DNA of 64,000 nucleotides from Alternaria dauci (lineage: Eukaryota; Ascomycota; Dothideomycetes; Pleosporales; Pleosporaceae). The notes below the pieces were generated by a model, which did not search any database, had not been told where the DNA came from, and saw only the letters and a program-made list of their open reading frames with translations. Made by a program: the position numbers and the translations under genes. The stretch is from assembly GCF_042100115.1 (NCBI RefSeq), contig NC_091272.1, positions 682,001 through 746,000 of the forward strand, read 5' to 3'. Below, piece by piece: positions 48,238-59,493 of the stretch (position 1 is the first letter of the stretch; every line of letters begins with the position of its first letter).

Positions 48238-49189
48238 ATGCACTAGTACTGTAGCTCGACTGAGTTAGAAGGTATTCTCCCGAGTGGTCAACATCACCTT
48301 CTCATCATACATACAGCATCGTACATTGTTCACGGACTTGCGAAAGTTTCGGCCGTCGTATATTACATGCGTTTACCCATTCCAAAGCCCTCCTAGACAC
48401 GCGCGGTGGACCAAGAATTTACTCTCAACTTAGGTGTTGTGAGCCGTGTCTCAGCGCGACTGCAGCAGGTGAAAAGATCGGCTTCTTCCCCAACGAGAAT
48501 ACAGCGCAACTAGCACCAGATTGATAGTCTTGCGCTCCAATGTACATCAACTGAGCTCTCCGTCGTGCCTTGAGTCACAACCGCCGGCGTGCCAGCCCCG
48601 CCGGAGCTCTGGTCTTGCTGGCGCGGTCGAGGGGATCGAAATTCGCATCACTATCCACTAGGACAAGTTGTAATGTTTGAGGGTGGGATAAGGACGGTAG
48701 GGAGATGATGTGGGTATCGGTCGATGTATTGCGCACCAGCTTTTTAAAAGCAAGTCCATGGGCAGCGAGGAGACTGGAAGTGGGCAGGAACAATTGACTA
48801 TCTGCCAAAGCGATCAAAACATGTCGCATGTAATGGACAACAATATGGTTGTGGAAGTCGAGAATAGGTACGATATACATAAGGTGCAAAGCAACCTATC
48901 ACGCGTGAGCGGCGCCTGACAACCCCTTCGCACAATAATTCCGTCGAACATACTGCCTTGTCTTCACGTTCTTAGTTTCAAGCCCCGCTCTCTCCCGCGT
49001 CGACCTGGCATGGCTTGGTAGCGGATCATATTCCCCGTCGGCCACGTCCCCATTCAATACCTGCAGTGAGGTAACGTACAGGCTCTTTTGCCAAACATAA
49101 AGTAAGTGCGCGACTGCTGTTACATGCATCTGTAGTCATCCTGAGCCCATTCAAGTAAAAGGATTCCCCCACAATTAACGCCAAACCGA
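48238..49189. other. Gene-poor stretch after the MITE-like element
   Basis: About 950 nt. A 104-codon minus-strand frame at 48575-48889 starts with MHLMYIVPILDFHNHIVVHY and could be a short gene, but nothing supports it beyond length. No repeat or RNA is seen. Confidence 0.35.
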
Positions 49190-50318
49190 ATGATGGGTAC
49201 TACGATAGAATGATTTGGTATGTTTTCCGTCGGTGCCTGTACAACGAAATGGAACGCTGACTTGACTAGGTGCGACAACCTTTCGGCTTCGCACCGGTGG
49301 AGTTACTATCTTCCTAGATACATGGCTAGACCGGCCATCCGTATTGCCACGATATCTGGCGGTTGACGATGTGAATGAAGCGGATTACATCTTCATTTCT
49401 CACGCTCACTTCGACCACCTTCCCGGGGCCGATCGCATCGCGATTAAAACAGGAGCCATCGTCATTGCCAACTGCGAAGCTATCAACCTTCTTCGTTCCG
49501 CCGGGGTCCCGGAAGAGCAACTCATACCTCTATCTGGCGGAGAACGTATACCGCTCTTCACGCGTACCGTAAGAGATCAAGCAAAGCGCGATGAAGTGCC
49601 GACAGCTACAACCCTTCCAGATCAGCCAAGAATGCCTGATAATTCTCTTGCTTCTCTTGCAGTGCATGTCTGGCCATCACTACATGCTTTCCTACCTAAT
49701 CCTCATCCTGATTTGATGGACACTGCAGTCGTCTACACTGGAGAGGCCAGTCCTTATACCTGCAGGTTAGACATCACCAACGGAATGAAGTATGGTCTCT
49801 TACAGCTAGATAAGCTAATACCAAAGGAGAAGATGAATGACGGGATGCGCTCGTTCCTCGATTACGTCCACGACAGGACGACCAATTTGTTCTCACATTG
49901 CGATGGAGGCCAGCTCATGTTCAATATAGTTATCAACGGTAGCGCAATCCTTTGGAATGCACACCTAGGTGCCTATGAGGGTGTCGTGTCGAGGATAGAG
50001 CCCAAGCCAAAAATTGCGCTTCTCGCTATCGCCGGACGAGCGAACCACGACGGGCGCCCCTTCAACGGATCTGCTGCGCAATTTGCTGTGAGGCAAATTC
50101 GTTGGTTTGATCAACCGGATACGGTGATCTGGTGCCTGCATGATGATAGGTCAGTTGACTAATCTTGTTGTACTAGAGATATCACTGCTGACTGCTGGTC
50201 TAGTTCCATCGCACCATACAAAGTAGATGTCACAGCGGCTACAACAAGCGTGGAAAAGGAGACAAGCTCTAGGGTACTAAGTATGATACCTGGGCGATGC
50301 ACAGACTTGGACATCTAG
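49190..50318 (+). CDS. Metallo-beta-lactamase-fold hydrolase with a TGA in the first exon
   Basis: Exons 49190-49217, 49270-50149 and 50204-50318 (340 codons counting the TGA). The MBL metal motif is ISHAHFDHLPGAD (HxHxDH), preceded by a strand VTIFLDTWLD and followed later by HVWPSLHAF and AIAGRANHDGRPF. Intron 2 joins CLHDD to SSIAPYKVDV in frame. Exon 1 as first read is MMGTTIE, then TGA (49211-49213), then F, and phase-matches exon 2; TGG would give the smooth text TTIEWFGATTFRLR. A donor five codons earlier (GT at 49197) has the same phase, avoids the TGA and yields MMGATTFRLR. So the gene is either damaged by nonsense or spliced with a shorter first exon. Substrate unknown; MBL hydrolases in fungal clusters often open lactones or release thioesters. 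Confidence 0.72.
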
Positions 50319-50989
50319 CATTATGTATCAGTATCTAGCCATTCTCGTAGGGATGTTGCGATCTCCTAAGGTTGCTCTAGTCATTCCATCACATTAGCAT
50401 TGTCAAAAAGGAAAACATATCTCTCCAAAGCAGTCCGTTGACCGTGATCAAAGCGTGTATGCAAATTGTCGTGCGCAAGAACAAAGGATGCTCTTACATT
50501 CACTACCCCAATTGACGTCATGTGTTCAATGTTGTGCATGGGTTCTTTTCAGTTACCCGTCGGAGCAGATACAAAACTCCAGCTGTCGGTCAAACACAGA
50601 GGCTAACCCATGGCGGTTCGTTGTAGATGGCCTGGCACTCGTTGTGCGAAGCTGTGCAAAGTGGCGGAGATGCCTGTGGGGCCTGCGGCTCATGGTGGGA
50701 CTAATCAACATGTCCGGACTCAACGACTCATTACCATATGGCGTCCCATCGACACGAAGTGCCCACCATGGGTCGATAAATTCGGTGACAGTTATGGCGA
50801 AGCCGCGTAGTCGACGTCGTACACGTCAAGATATTGAGTCGTTGGAGTGCGGGTTGGTCGGTGGTTATCGAAGCCGGGGTAGTTGAAAGTGGCTTCTCGA
50901 AGCTTATAACCACTCGCAGGTCCCAATTCTTTCATCCACCCCATCATTGAGAACCAACTCTCTCCTCGCAATTCTCAAATCCTCTTGTG
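50319..50989. other. Intergenic region
   Basis: 671 nt between two plus-strand metabolic genes. A long frame at 50455-50886 has unnatural composition and I leave it out. Confidence 0.35.
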
Positions 50990-52409
50990 ATGGCCGAGTT
51001 CAAGGTTATCATCGTTGGTGGCGGCCTGGCAGGTGCTCTCTTAGCTAACGGTCTACACAACAACGGCGTCCAATTCGTGGTCTACGAGCGTGATAGAGTC
51101 GACTCCAATCGGGAGGGCTACCAGATTCGATTAGGACCTGGATCTCAGGCAGGCTTTCGCGCATGCTTGACCGATGACCACATCAGCAAGATAAGTGCTA
51201 AACTCGGAAAGTCTTCTGGGGCACATGCGACAGCACCTTCGCTATTCAACACAAAATTCCAGGAAATCGTGGACTTAACTCAGTTACCGACGTACGCAAG
51301 ATCGGCTGCCATCAACAGGGTCGTGCTAAGAGACATACGGCTTGAGCCAATAAAGAAGAGCGGGTTGATTAAGTACGGAAAGGGGTTTGACCACTACGAG
51401 ATCATCATAGAGAAGACTGGCAAAGAGACGGTCAAGGTCTGCTTCTCCGACGGTAGTGATGATGTGTGCGATGTGCTCGTAGGAGCCGATGGAGCAAACT
51501 CCAAGGTCGGCATCACACAATTTAAGCGTGGACGTGGGGTTAACGCTTGTTTAGGTGAACAGACAGCTTGGCTTAAATAATATCAGAACTTTGGATAGCC
51601 ATTGGGCTCTCCTGTCGAAAGGAAGCCTTCCTCTCAGTCGCATGATGAATTTGCCTCCAAAACTGCGCCAAGGACCTGTCCTTGTTTTCGCTAGAGACAT
51701 CTCGTTTTACTACGCTCTGTATCTTCCAGAAGCGGAGGTGATGGACGAACACCGCAAGGTTGCCAACGACAAGGATGCATTGCAATACAATGAGTCGGAA
51801 GCATCCTTCTATTTGGGTCTGGTTGTTCCGACCGAAAAAGTCCCCTTCAAAGAGGTCTCGGAGATTGAAGACCCCAGAACGGTATGTCGCGATGCAATCA
51901 GGGACTGGGCTCCGGAGTTCCATAGGATGATCGACATCAGAGACAATGAGTCCGGAGACACCGATATGCTCGTTACGCAAATACGCGCCAGTACACAACC
52001 CAGGATAGATTGGCGGTTACGGGCTCAGAAAGAGGGAGGTGGTAAGGGAATTCATCGGGTGTGGGTCATAGGAGACGCCATGCATGCTATGCAACCCAAT
52101 CGCGGCCAAGGAGGTAACCAAGCGCTGGCTGATTGTGGCGACGCACTTCCTCGCCTGCTTCATCTGAATTCTCTAGCCAACATCGGTCCGGAACATCCGA
52201 CGTATGAAGAAGTGAAAGACGCGTGCGAAAAGTACGAAAGGGCCATGATCCCGCGAGCCTTCTCTTGGGTTCGGAAGAGCGGAGGCACTAGCTTTCCAAG
52301 TATAACCCTAGATGGTATCCTAGGTCTTGTGGTGCACTATGTGGCTAAGCTGGTCGTGCCACTGATGAAGTTGTATCTGATTGTAGTGCCACAGAAGGAC
52401 GAAGAATAA
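50990..52409 (+). CDS. FAD-dependent monooxygenase (salicylate-hydroxylase-like class A)
   Basis: Two exons, 50990-51505 and 51555-52409, 456 residues. FAD-binding GxGxxG is VIIVGGGLAGALLANGL at residues 6-22. The DG motif is VLVGADGANSKV, completed across the intron, where AAG joins GTGAACAGA to give SKVNRQLGLNN. The second FAD motif is VWVIGDAMHAMQPNRGQGGN, the classic GD box. The C-terminal hydrophobic stretch (LGLVVHYVAKLVVPLMKLYL) could be a membrane association helix. The donor is GTCGGC, weaker than usual, but the acceptor (TTTAG after GTTAAC) is good and the protein is continuous. Tandem with the MBL hydrolase and convergent with the zinc-finger regulator, only 26 nt between the stops, it fits a tailoring enzyme in a metabolite pathway. 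Substrate unknown. Confidence 0.88.
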
Positions 52410-52435
52410 AGCCTGCCCGTATCGTGAGTAACGCC

Positions 52436-55146
52436 TTACATATTTCTTGGCATTCTGCCTTGACTCATTTGTGCAAAACAGTCTACGAGGCCCTCCGAAA
52501 TACCTCGGCACGGTCTCTGAGACCGCAAGATATTCCCTGCATCAGCGAGCAATCTTTGAGTACTCTCAGTGCTGTTCAGTATACCAATACCTGTGATATG
52601 TACTCTTGAATCCTTGCCGTCTCTTGCCCATGCAATCATATCTGTCTTGTCTTTTATCTTGTCTGGTCGAACTAGATCTCCTGACGTACCCGTTTGGCCC
52701 AGAATTTGGCCATAGAGAAGTATGTAGGTGGCAGCGATAGCGAACGAGAGGGATGCATAATATGCTGGAGAACGATCATCCCGCATGTACGAGTAAATCT
52801 GAGCTGCGTGCCACAAGCAGATCCTGGCAGTATCCGGGTTGCGTCGCAGGTACCCTCTCAGTCTTTCTCTTGTCCGTTGCATCTCGGTGATGTTCGCTTG
52901 CCATCCTACCGAAGCATAAATCATACGCAGCGGGATGTTTCTGAGTATAGAAATGACATGCACAACGGGATCGTGCACGGTTTGCTCCTCAGCATGGCAT
53001 GGGAGATGTTTAGACGCGATGGAGCCTTCAATCAATTGGTCCAGGTATGTAATGTCGTCTGAAGAGACTCCAGAGGATAGCAGACTTTCTCGATTGGAGT
53101 TGAAATCTCGCTCATGTAGATCGCTTTCCAGTTGGGGCTTCAACAGGGAGCTCAACCGCTGTGATGACTGCGTCTGATCCAAGATAGCTCTCTCATGAGC
53201 ATAGAGACTCAAGATACGTATGTTGCTTGTGAAGTGTTCGGATGTTGAGGCTTGGCTGTCTGGGGCCTTGCGACATCTGTGTTCACTCCATGATTTCTCC
53301 GAACAACACTTCCAGACAGCATGACTACAGGGCAAGCTTTGAGTGAAGTCGGTAGATCTGAAGAGTGGACGCTGGTCGAACAGAATCAGCTGGAAACATT
53401 CTATTGCTGTTGGAGGTGTTAGGCCAGTCATGTTTATAATTTCTGCGTCATTTGACTTACTGTATACACAGTGCACGAGACGGACAATCTCTTCCCTTTG
53501 CAGCCACAGCAGCCAAGAATGATCCAAAGTTTGATTCACCATAGAGTCTTCGCTGTCAGACGCACCCGCATGAGTAGATAAAGAGCGGCACAAGTTCGTG
53601 ATCATATTCCGCTCTCGCTGCAGCGCAGCATGGTCTGATTGGCGGCCGGCGGCAAGAAGTCCAACATCCCGCAGTAGTACGCTCTGGACGAAGGAGACCT
53701 CTGTTCTCCTTGTAAAGATCTGCAAATTTGAAGGCGTCAGCTTCCAATGCTTCGATCCGGCATACCAACTTACATGATTTTGGATAGCTTTTCGTAGCAA
53801 GTGTTGAAAGGTTGTAGTATATCTAGATGCATCTTTCAATTCAGAGTACTGACTTCCAATTGCGGCCACTGCTATCAGAAGGACTCCGCATATGTCGCCT
53901 CTCTCAATCCTGACTGGATGCAGAAAGGGAAGGTAAGGATCGAAGTACTCGAAATACAACTCTATGAAAGCATGGAGCAATCGCGAGTGAGGAAATAACA
54001 TGTCATCATAACCGCGTTCCGAGATGTAGAAAGAGCGTGCATCACTATAAGCTCTTGTAGGAACCGCGCTAACATGACCGAAGATCTCGGCGCCTACAAT
54101 TCCTAGTGTGTTTTCTTCGAAAACGGGGAAAGATGGGAAAGGGCAAGTCGAGTGAGAGCTTACGGTAGCTACAGTCTTGCCCGAGATCCTCTCATGAGCC
54201 TCAATAGTAACGTCAGATTTGACCTCGGGTCTTGGAATCTGGACACTGGCAACGGGCTCTAGGGCGAACATATCGCCATAATTGGCCATTTAGGGACTCA
54301 ATATGCGTGATTCGAGTGAATACTGTGTCTGGAAGGAAGTTTCGTGTGGCGGGATCATCCAAGCGAACGGTAGATTGAAGTCAGTCGACAACTCATTGAA
54401 GTAGTTTATTCTGTTTGACGGCTGATCTACGAGGAATTCGAGATTCGGTACGTTTGTAGAGTCATTTAGATGGGAAAGACCGGCCCAGTCTGTTCCGTTC
54501 GTTTCTACAGATAGCAAACTGCCCATTTGGATAGAATTGGAGGAACGGTGTAGCAACGCGGCGTTTGTAGCTTGCGACATCGAGTCAAGGGAACCATTCG
54601 TGGATTCTGGATCAGAAGTAAGGGTAGGTGGCGTCATGTTGTCGCTATGGTCTTGAGTGACTTCGGATGGTACATGGCCCAGGGAAGGATTGCTTGCCAG
54701 GGGAACTGCAAGAATGGCGCTCTCGGATCGATCGTTGAGGAATTCGCACGATAAGTTTTTTCGCTGACACCTTACACAAGGGCTTTGACCATAGCAGCGC
54801 TGCTTTGCTTTCACACAAGAAGCACATGCTCTCGAGGCTCTCCTGTCATTCTGCGGGTGCTCGACCCGAGCGTGGGTGAGACGATGCCGAACGAGCGTAT
54901 CGCTCAGAAGCATTAGCAATCCACTGTAACATTGAAACTATAACGATGCACGCACCTCCTGGAGAAGGACTTCGAGCAAAGCCTACAGTTGAAAGGCTTC
55001 GAGCCTGTATGGCGAAGTAAATGACGCTGAAGGTGACCCTTGCGCTGGAAGGTCTCGGCGCAATATCTGCACGCCAACGCAACTGACTGATCCGACACCT
55101 GGGCATGCTCGAGTACTTCGCGACGGTGTGTGGGCTTTGAGTTCAT
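52436..55146 (-). pseudogene. C2H2 + Zn2Cys6 transcription factor, in-frame TAA in the middle
   Basis: Minus strand, exons 54956-55146, 53774-54902, 53461-53719 and 52436-53406; 849 codons if the TAA were sense. Two C2H2 fingers come first (CRYCAETFQRKGHLQRHLLR H and CRLCSKSFSR, RSDTLVRHRLTH across intron 1), then a Zn2Cys6 cluster CASCVKAKQRC...CVRCQRKNLSC, a linker, and a fungal-specific transcription-factor middle region (FIELYFEYFDPYLPFLHP, ISERGYDDM). A TAA at 54290-54292 sits between LESRILSP and MANYGDMF in the same frame. Regulators of this architecture carry both halves in one chain, so the natural reading is a nonsense mutation (CAA to TAA). A 276-residue DNA-binding protein without regulatory half may still be made. 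Two 54-nt introns in the C-terminal half lack frame-breaking length. Divergent from the P450 gene and probably once its regulator. Confidence 0.72.
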
Positions 55147-55794
55147 GCCTGTGTGTTAGGATCATCGATAGTGAGCGCTTTCAAAAAAAGAACTCATCGG
55201 TGCCGGCAGTCTCCGGAACGTTCGATGGAGATGACACCGCTTGCCGACTAACCCTCAGGGCTACTTGTTATCGTAGTACGAATATGAGCGGCGTCTCTAC
55301 TGACACTGGCGCAGAGGACAATAAGCGAGCAGCTGATGGATTAGGACTGGTTGTGGCAGCGTCGTGGCCGTGACGTAGTAGAGACAGTCGGGTGGTAGTC
55401 TATGACATAGCCCTTGCAGGGATGATGGGGGATATCTGACATATCGTGACAAGCTCTTCTGGGGTTTTGTATGTCCAGGTGCATTCCTGTTCTGCGTACT
55501 CGTCATTGACAACATGTAGACCTCACCTGGGCAGCCTGGACTGCATTCGGATCTCCGATATGCCTTGCCAAGAACTGCCCAAGAGACCGAAGACTGCACG
55601 AATGCATCCGAAAATAGCAAGGGGTCTTTCTATCTGCGATCTGCGCTACATGGTTGATCGCATGTGACCAAAAGACCTCTGCCTCAGATCAGGAAGCTGG
55701 ATCTTTACATCTTTCCAACTATAAAACGCCTTGTCTTCTGTCAATCTAGGCATTACTATCATCAAAAATTTCATCAGTATCTTCGTTACTCAGA
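55147..55794. other. Divergent promoter region of the regulator and the P450
   Basis: 648 nt between two genes that start away from each other. A TATA box, CTATAAAA at 55719-55726, lies 69 nt before the P450 ATG. A regulator and a P450 sharing one spacer is common in fungal clusters. Confidence 0.5.
55719..55726 (+). promoter_or_regulatory. TATA box of the P450 gene
   Basis: CTATAAAA, 69 nt upstream of the ATG at 55795, on the strand and at a distance that fit. Confidence 0.5.
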
Positions 55795-57593
55795 ATGTCG
55801 GACCCTAAGCCATCGTACACTCCTCTGTCGAATTCGCCATCCTTGGGCACACTCATACAATCGCTGCCGGTCATCACCACAGTGATTATTACTGGCGTTT
55901 TTCTGATCTCGCTTGCGATCATCAACTCCAGCAAATCGAGAATACCTCTAGCGAATCCTCCAAAGCGCTTCCAGACTGCGTTTTCTCGCCAACTAGAATT
56001 CGTAACACACGGGATCGAGGTCTTGGAAAGTGCGAGAAAGCGATTCGGCCAGCAGCCCTACAGGTTAATCACCAATGTTGGTGAGGTGCTCGTGCTTCCG
56101 CCTCAGTATGCTCAAACAATTCGTAATGAAAAAGAGTTGAATTTCGGAAAATCGTTCGAAGAGGTAAGGTACGCGGAACAATTGTGCGGAGATCTTCATG
56201 CTCACTCTGACCCCAGGATTTCCACGGTTATCTGACTGGATATGAGCCTTTTGCTACCCTCAGCAACAAGAAAGCTCTTGTACAGCAAGTAGTAAAGAAA
56301 TAACTCACCAAGCACTTGAGTAAGCGAATGGTGTATGAAACAAGTTGGGACATGATACTAATTATACCTCAGACTTTGTATCGGAGCCTCTCTCTATCGA
56401 AACCACCCATGCCCTCGATGTCATCTTTGGCAATTCTCAAGGTATGAATCAGGCTACCCACACTTTGGATCGACTAACAGTTTGTCAGAATGGAAGGAGA
56501 CTAATATCACGAACGACGTCCTCAGTATGGTATCTCGCTTGTCATCGAAAATATTCCTTGGAGACAAGCTATGCCGTGATCAAGACTGGATCGATATATC
56601 AAAAGAATATGTCATTAGTGCTGTCGAATCCACAAAGAGCTTTCTATCGTGGCCCAGGTACTTGCATTTTCTCATTCCTTGGGTTTCGCAAGATGCCAAA
56701 CTCGTCTACCGGAAACTCAATGACATCCGCGCCATCCTCGAGCCGATTTTGAAGGAAAGGGCGGATATCAAGGCTCAGGCCCGGAAGATGGGCAAGCCAG
56801 TCCCAGTTTTTCAAGACACATTGGAATGGTTTGAGGAAGAAAGTCAAGGAACTGCGTACGACCCTGCCGCATATCAGATGCTTCTCACAATCGGCGCTAT
56901 ACACACGACTTCCGACTTGTTGTCTCAAGTTATGATGCGTCTTGGAAATGAACCGCAACTTATTGATGAATTGAGAGAAGAGAGCGTGTCAGTTCTTCGC
57001 GCTGATGGTCTTACCAAAGCCTCAATCGCCAACTTGAAGCTCATGGACAGTGCGCTCAAGGAGACACAACGAGTGAAGCCACTACAGCTTCATGAGTCAT
57101 CCCCAAACTTTTCCCCGAAACCTTCCAGTTTACTGACATCTGCGAACTAGTTGCTATGCGAAGAGTTGCTTAGAAGAAGATTGTCCTCCCAGACAGTCTT
57201 GTCATCAGCAAGGGCGACCGGGTTGCTGTAGATGCGCACAAGATGCTCGATCCAGAGGTTTACGAAAACCCGGAGAAGTTCGACATTCATCGCTACCTTC
57301 GCATGCGCGAGGATTCCGATAATGCTACCAAGGCTCTCCTTGTTTCTACTAGCCCCGAGAACCTTACCTTTGGCCACGGAATCCATGCGTGCCCTGGACG
57401 CTTCTTCGCTGCTATCGAGATAAAGATTGCTCTTTGTCACATGCTACTAAAGTATGACTGGGAACTCTCGCCCGGAGCAAATCTCGAGCCGGTCGTCCAA
57501 ACTGGCGATATGACGTGTCTTGATCCTTCCACCAAAGTGCGCTTTAGACGTCGCAAGGAAGAGGTAGATCTAGACTCTACTGCTTACAGATAA
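55795..57593 (+). pseudogene. Cytochrome P450 (ent-kaurene-oxidase-like), multiply damaged
   Basis: Five exons reconstructed by phase: 55795-56163, 56217-56319, 56373-56441, 56489-57091 and 57151-57593, 529 codons, the normal length. N-terminal membrane anchor around residues 26-43 (VITTVIITGVFLISLAII), I-helix AIHTTSDLLSQ, ExxR as LKETQRVKP, and heme loop FGHGIHACPGRFFA with the Cys ligand; these fit the fungal group of ent-kaurene-oxidase-like P450s. Three lesions: TAA at 56301-56303 (between VVKK and LTKHL), TAG at 57171-57173 (after MRRVA), and the donor of intron 4, which reads ATGAGT where GTGAGT is needed for phase. Each is a single transition from a working sequence, and TAA and TAG both equal CAA/CAG to TAA/TAG. 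The gene cannot make a full P450. Which compound it once oxidised is unknown. Confidence 0.8.
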
Positions 57594-58066
57594 GAATTGT
57601 GCACAAGAGGTGTCAGGGAACGAATGTCACTCAAGGCTTCCATTGCATTTGGTTCAACACATGTTTTTATGTGGTGGGTTCTTTAGTGACATACTCGACA
57701 AAGAATTACTACCTAGAGACTTCTCAGCCAATAAAATCTTCTTACCAAGACCTAATTACATTCTGTCAGTCTGTAATGCAAATCCAGTGTGACGCGTGTC
57801 CCAAAACTCTAATGACTTTATTTGCTATCACTGAGACGGGACGACGGATGATTGCAGATATGCATTTGCTGCTAGACCAGCCATGTCATCTCCACCCTCC
57901 AAAGGCCACGCCCCGTTCGCTCATCACTCATGCCTCTCAGAGTCGCATCTTATCACAGACATCTTTGACGGTCATCAAGACCGATCACGTAGTCTGTAAG
58001 CTCCTTTGTCCACATATACACGCTCCCTCGATCCAATATGTCCGTTGCCGCTAAGCGAACTCTATA
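57594..58066. other. Intergenic, convergent 3' ends
   Basis: 473 nt between the P450 remnant and a minus-strand gene. Nothing gene-like. Confidence 0.35.
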
Positions 58067-59493
58067 CTACAACCACGGCGGCTTGTTGTCGCCGGTCTCG
58101 AAGCTGACGCCAGTACTGACAGGATGCATGCGTAGATTTCTGTTTTCCACCTTGAGAGCATCGTTCTCCGCTTTGAGCTTCCGGATCTCGCGGGTCTTTA
58201 CGACTACGTCCATTCTCAGCTTCAAGATCTCTATCTCTTGCTCTTGAAGCTTATCCTCGGTGTCTTGTGGGTCGTTTGTGGTCATATCGTTGTAGTTTGT
58301 CGCAATGTCGGGCTGGATGTCCTCTTGCTTGACTGAGAACATGGTCGTACCACGTCCCTGGAGCCGGGGATCAAGGCTGTTGATGACAGTCGTCTTCGGG
58401 AGGCTGCGTTGACGCTTGGGCGGTGGGAGCGGCTGCTGAGATTGGACATTTGGAACGAACGAGGACCCCTCTGCAAGGGTAATGAACACCGAACGACGTT
58501 TCCGCTCTGTATCCATGATGTTGCCTGTCATCGCCTGTGGACTTGGTCGGCTGTCATAGAAGGTTTGCACAATGGGATGATCGGGTTGTGCGACTATGAT
58601 ACCATTAGGGCCGCGTGTTTCACTCAGGACACCCATGTTGCACAGTATAGCCAGTTCTTGATCGTTGGGACGCATCTGTCGGCTTCGAAGGGTCTCCGGC
58701 AGGTATGGAATGTTATGGGCATGGTACCAGTGAGCATTGCAGTACAACAGTGGACAGCTCTAGTGTCGAGATTAGTCAAAAATATCACCACTGATTTTTC
58801 GAAGCTCCTACCTCATCCCTATGGCGATTTGTTCCACAAACCTGGCATTTTTTCCCGCAAACTGGTGCCGAACCGCCTGCGCCGACATGCGCTTTCCAGC
58901 AGATCTTGCAGCACTCCCGCCTGAAGAAGAGGGCGCCAAAGACAGTAGGCAAAGCGAACTGGTCATAGTATATCCCAGCGGGAGGAAGATACCGCTCGAT
59001 TGGATACATCAAACCATCTGGCTGAGTTTCCAGCAACTGCAGAAAAAGTGCAGGAGTTTCGATACGCCGGAGGGACGGAAAGCCGCCCACATGCTGATAC
59101 GATTCAGCTCCTGGAGATCCGCTCTTGATGCCGATGGGCTGCTTGTTGGCACCGGTCGGCTCCCAACGCTGGCAGACTTGATGATCGACTTCCATGGGTT
59201 CTTTTGGGTGTTAATAAGGTTCATAGCGGTGACGTGAAGCACTTACCGTCAGATTCCATCAGCCGCCGGCGCGCATCGTGCATGGAATGCGAGTGCTCGC
59301 AGGTTGGGTGATCGCTCTGCTCTAGTATCTCACCTTCCTCGGACGCAGAATCTTCAGACTTTATTGCCTGAGCAAACGGACTTTGGGCGTGTGTTTCCAG
59401 GGCTCGGTGCAGGTTCTCCATCTCGATTTGGTTGCTTGAAAATGTATCGTTGTGGGTGTCTGCGTTCGGTGTCAACAACGCGCTGGGGTCCAT
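58067..59493 (-). CDS. Conserved fungal protein, Cys-rich centre and C-terminal coiled coil
   Basis: Three exons on the minus strand, 59247-59493, 58812-59200 and 58067-58759, 442 residues. I do not recognise the family. The N-terminus is acidic and polar. The central part has a Cys/His set likely to bind zinc: CCKICWKAHVG, CGKKCQVCGTNRH, then, across intron 2, ESCPLLYCNAHWYHAHNIPY. The C-terminal third has a basic patch PPPKRQRSLPK and a coiled coil (LKLRMDVVVKTREIRKLKAE). Basic patch plus coil and a metal-binding centre suggest a nuclear regulator, but this is inference. Junctions are in frame; intron 1 has ATTAAC and intron 2 ACTAAT before the acceptors. Divergent from the next gene. Confidence 0.75.

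Noticed and set aside
50455..50886. 143-codon plus-strand frame between the hydrolase and the second flavoenzyme
   Set aside because: Unnatural composition and no good start context; judged chance.
52436..57593. Repeat-induced point mutation as the cause of the stops
   Set aside because: Several stops fit CpA to TpA, but the TGA in the hydrolase and the lost P450 donor do not, and surrounding codons are not saturated with transitions; left as an untested idea.
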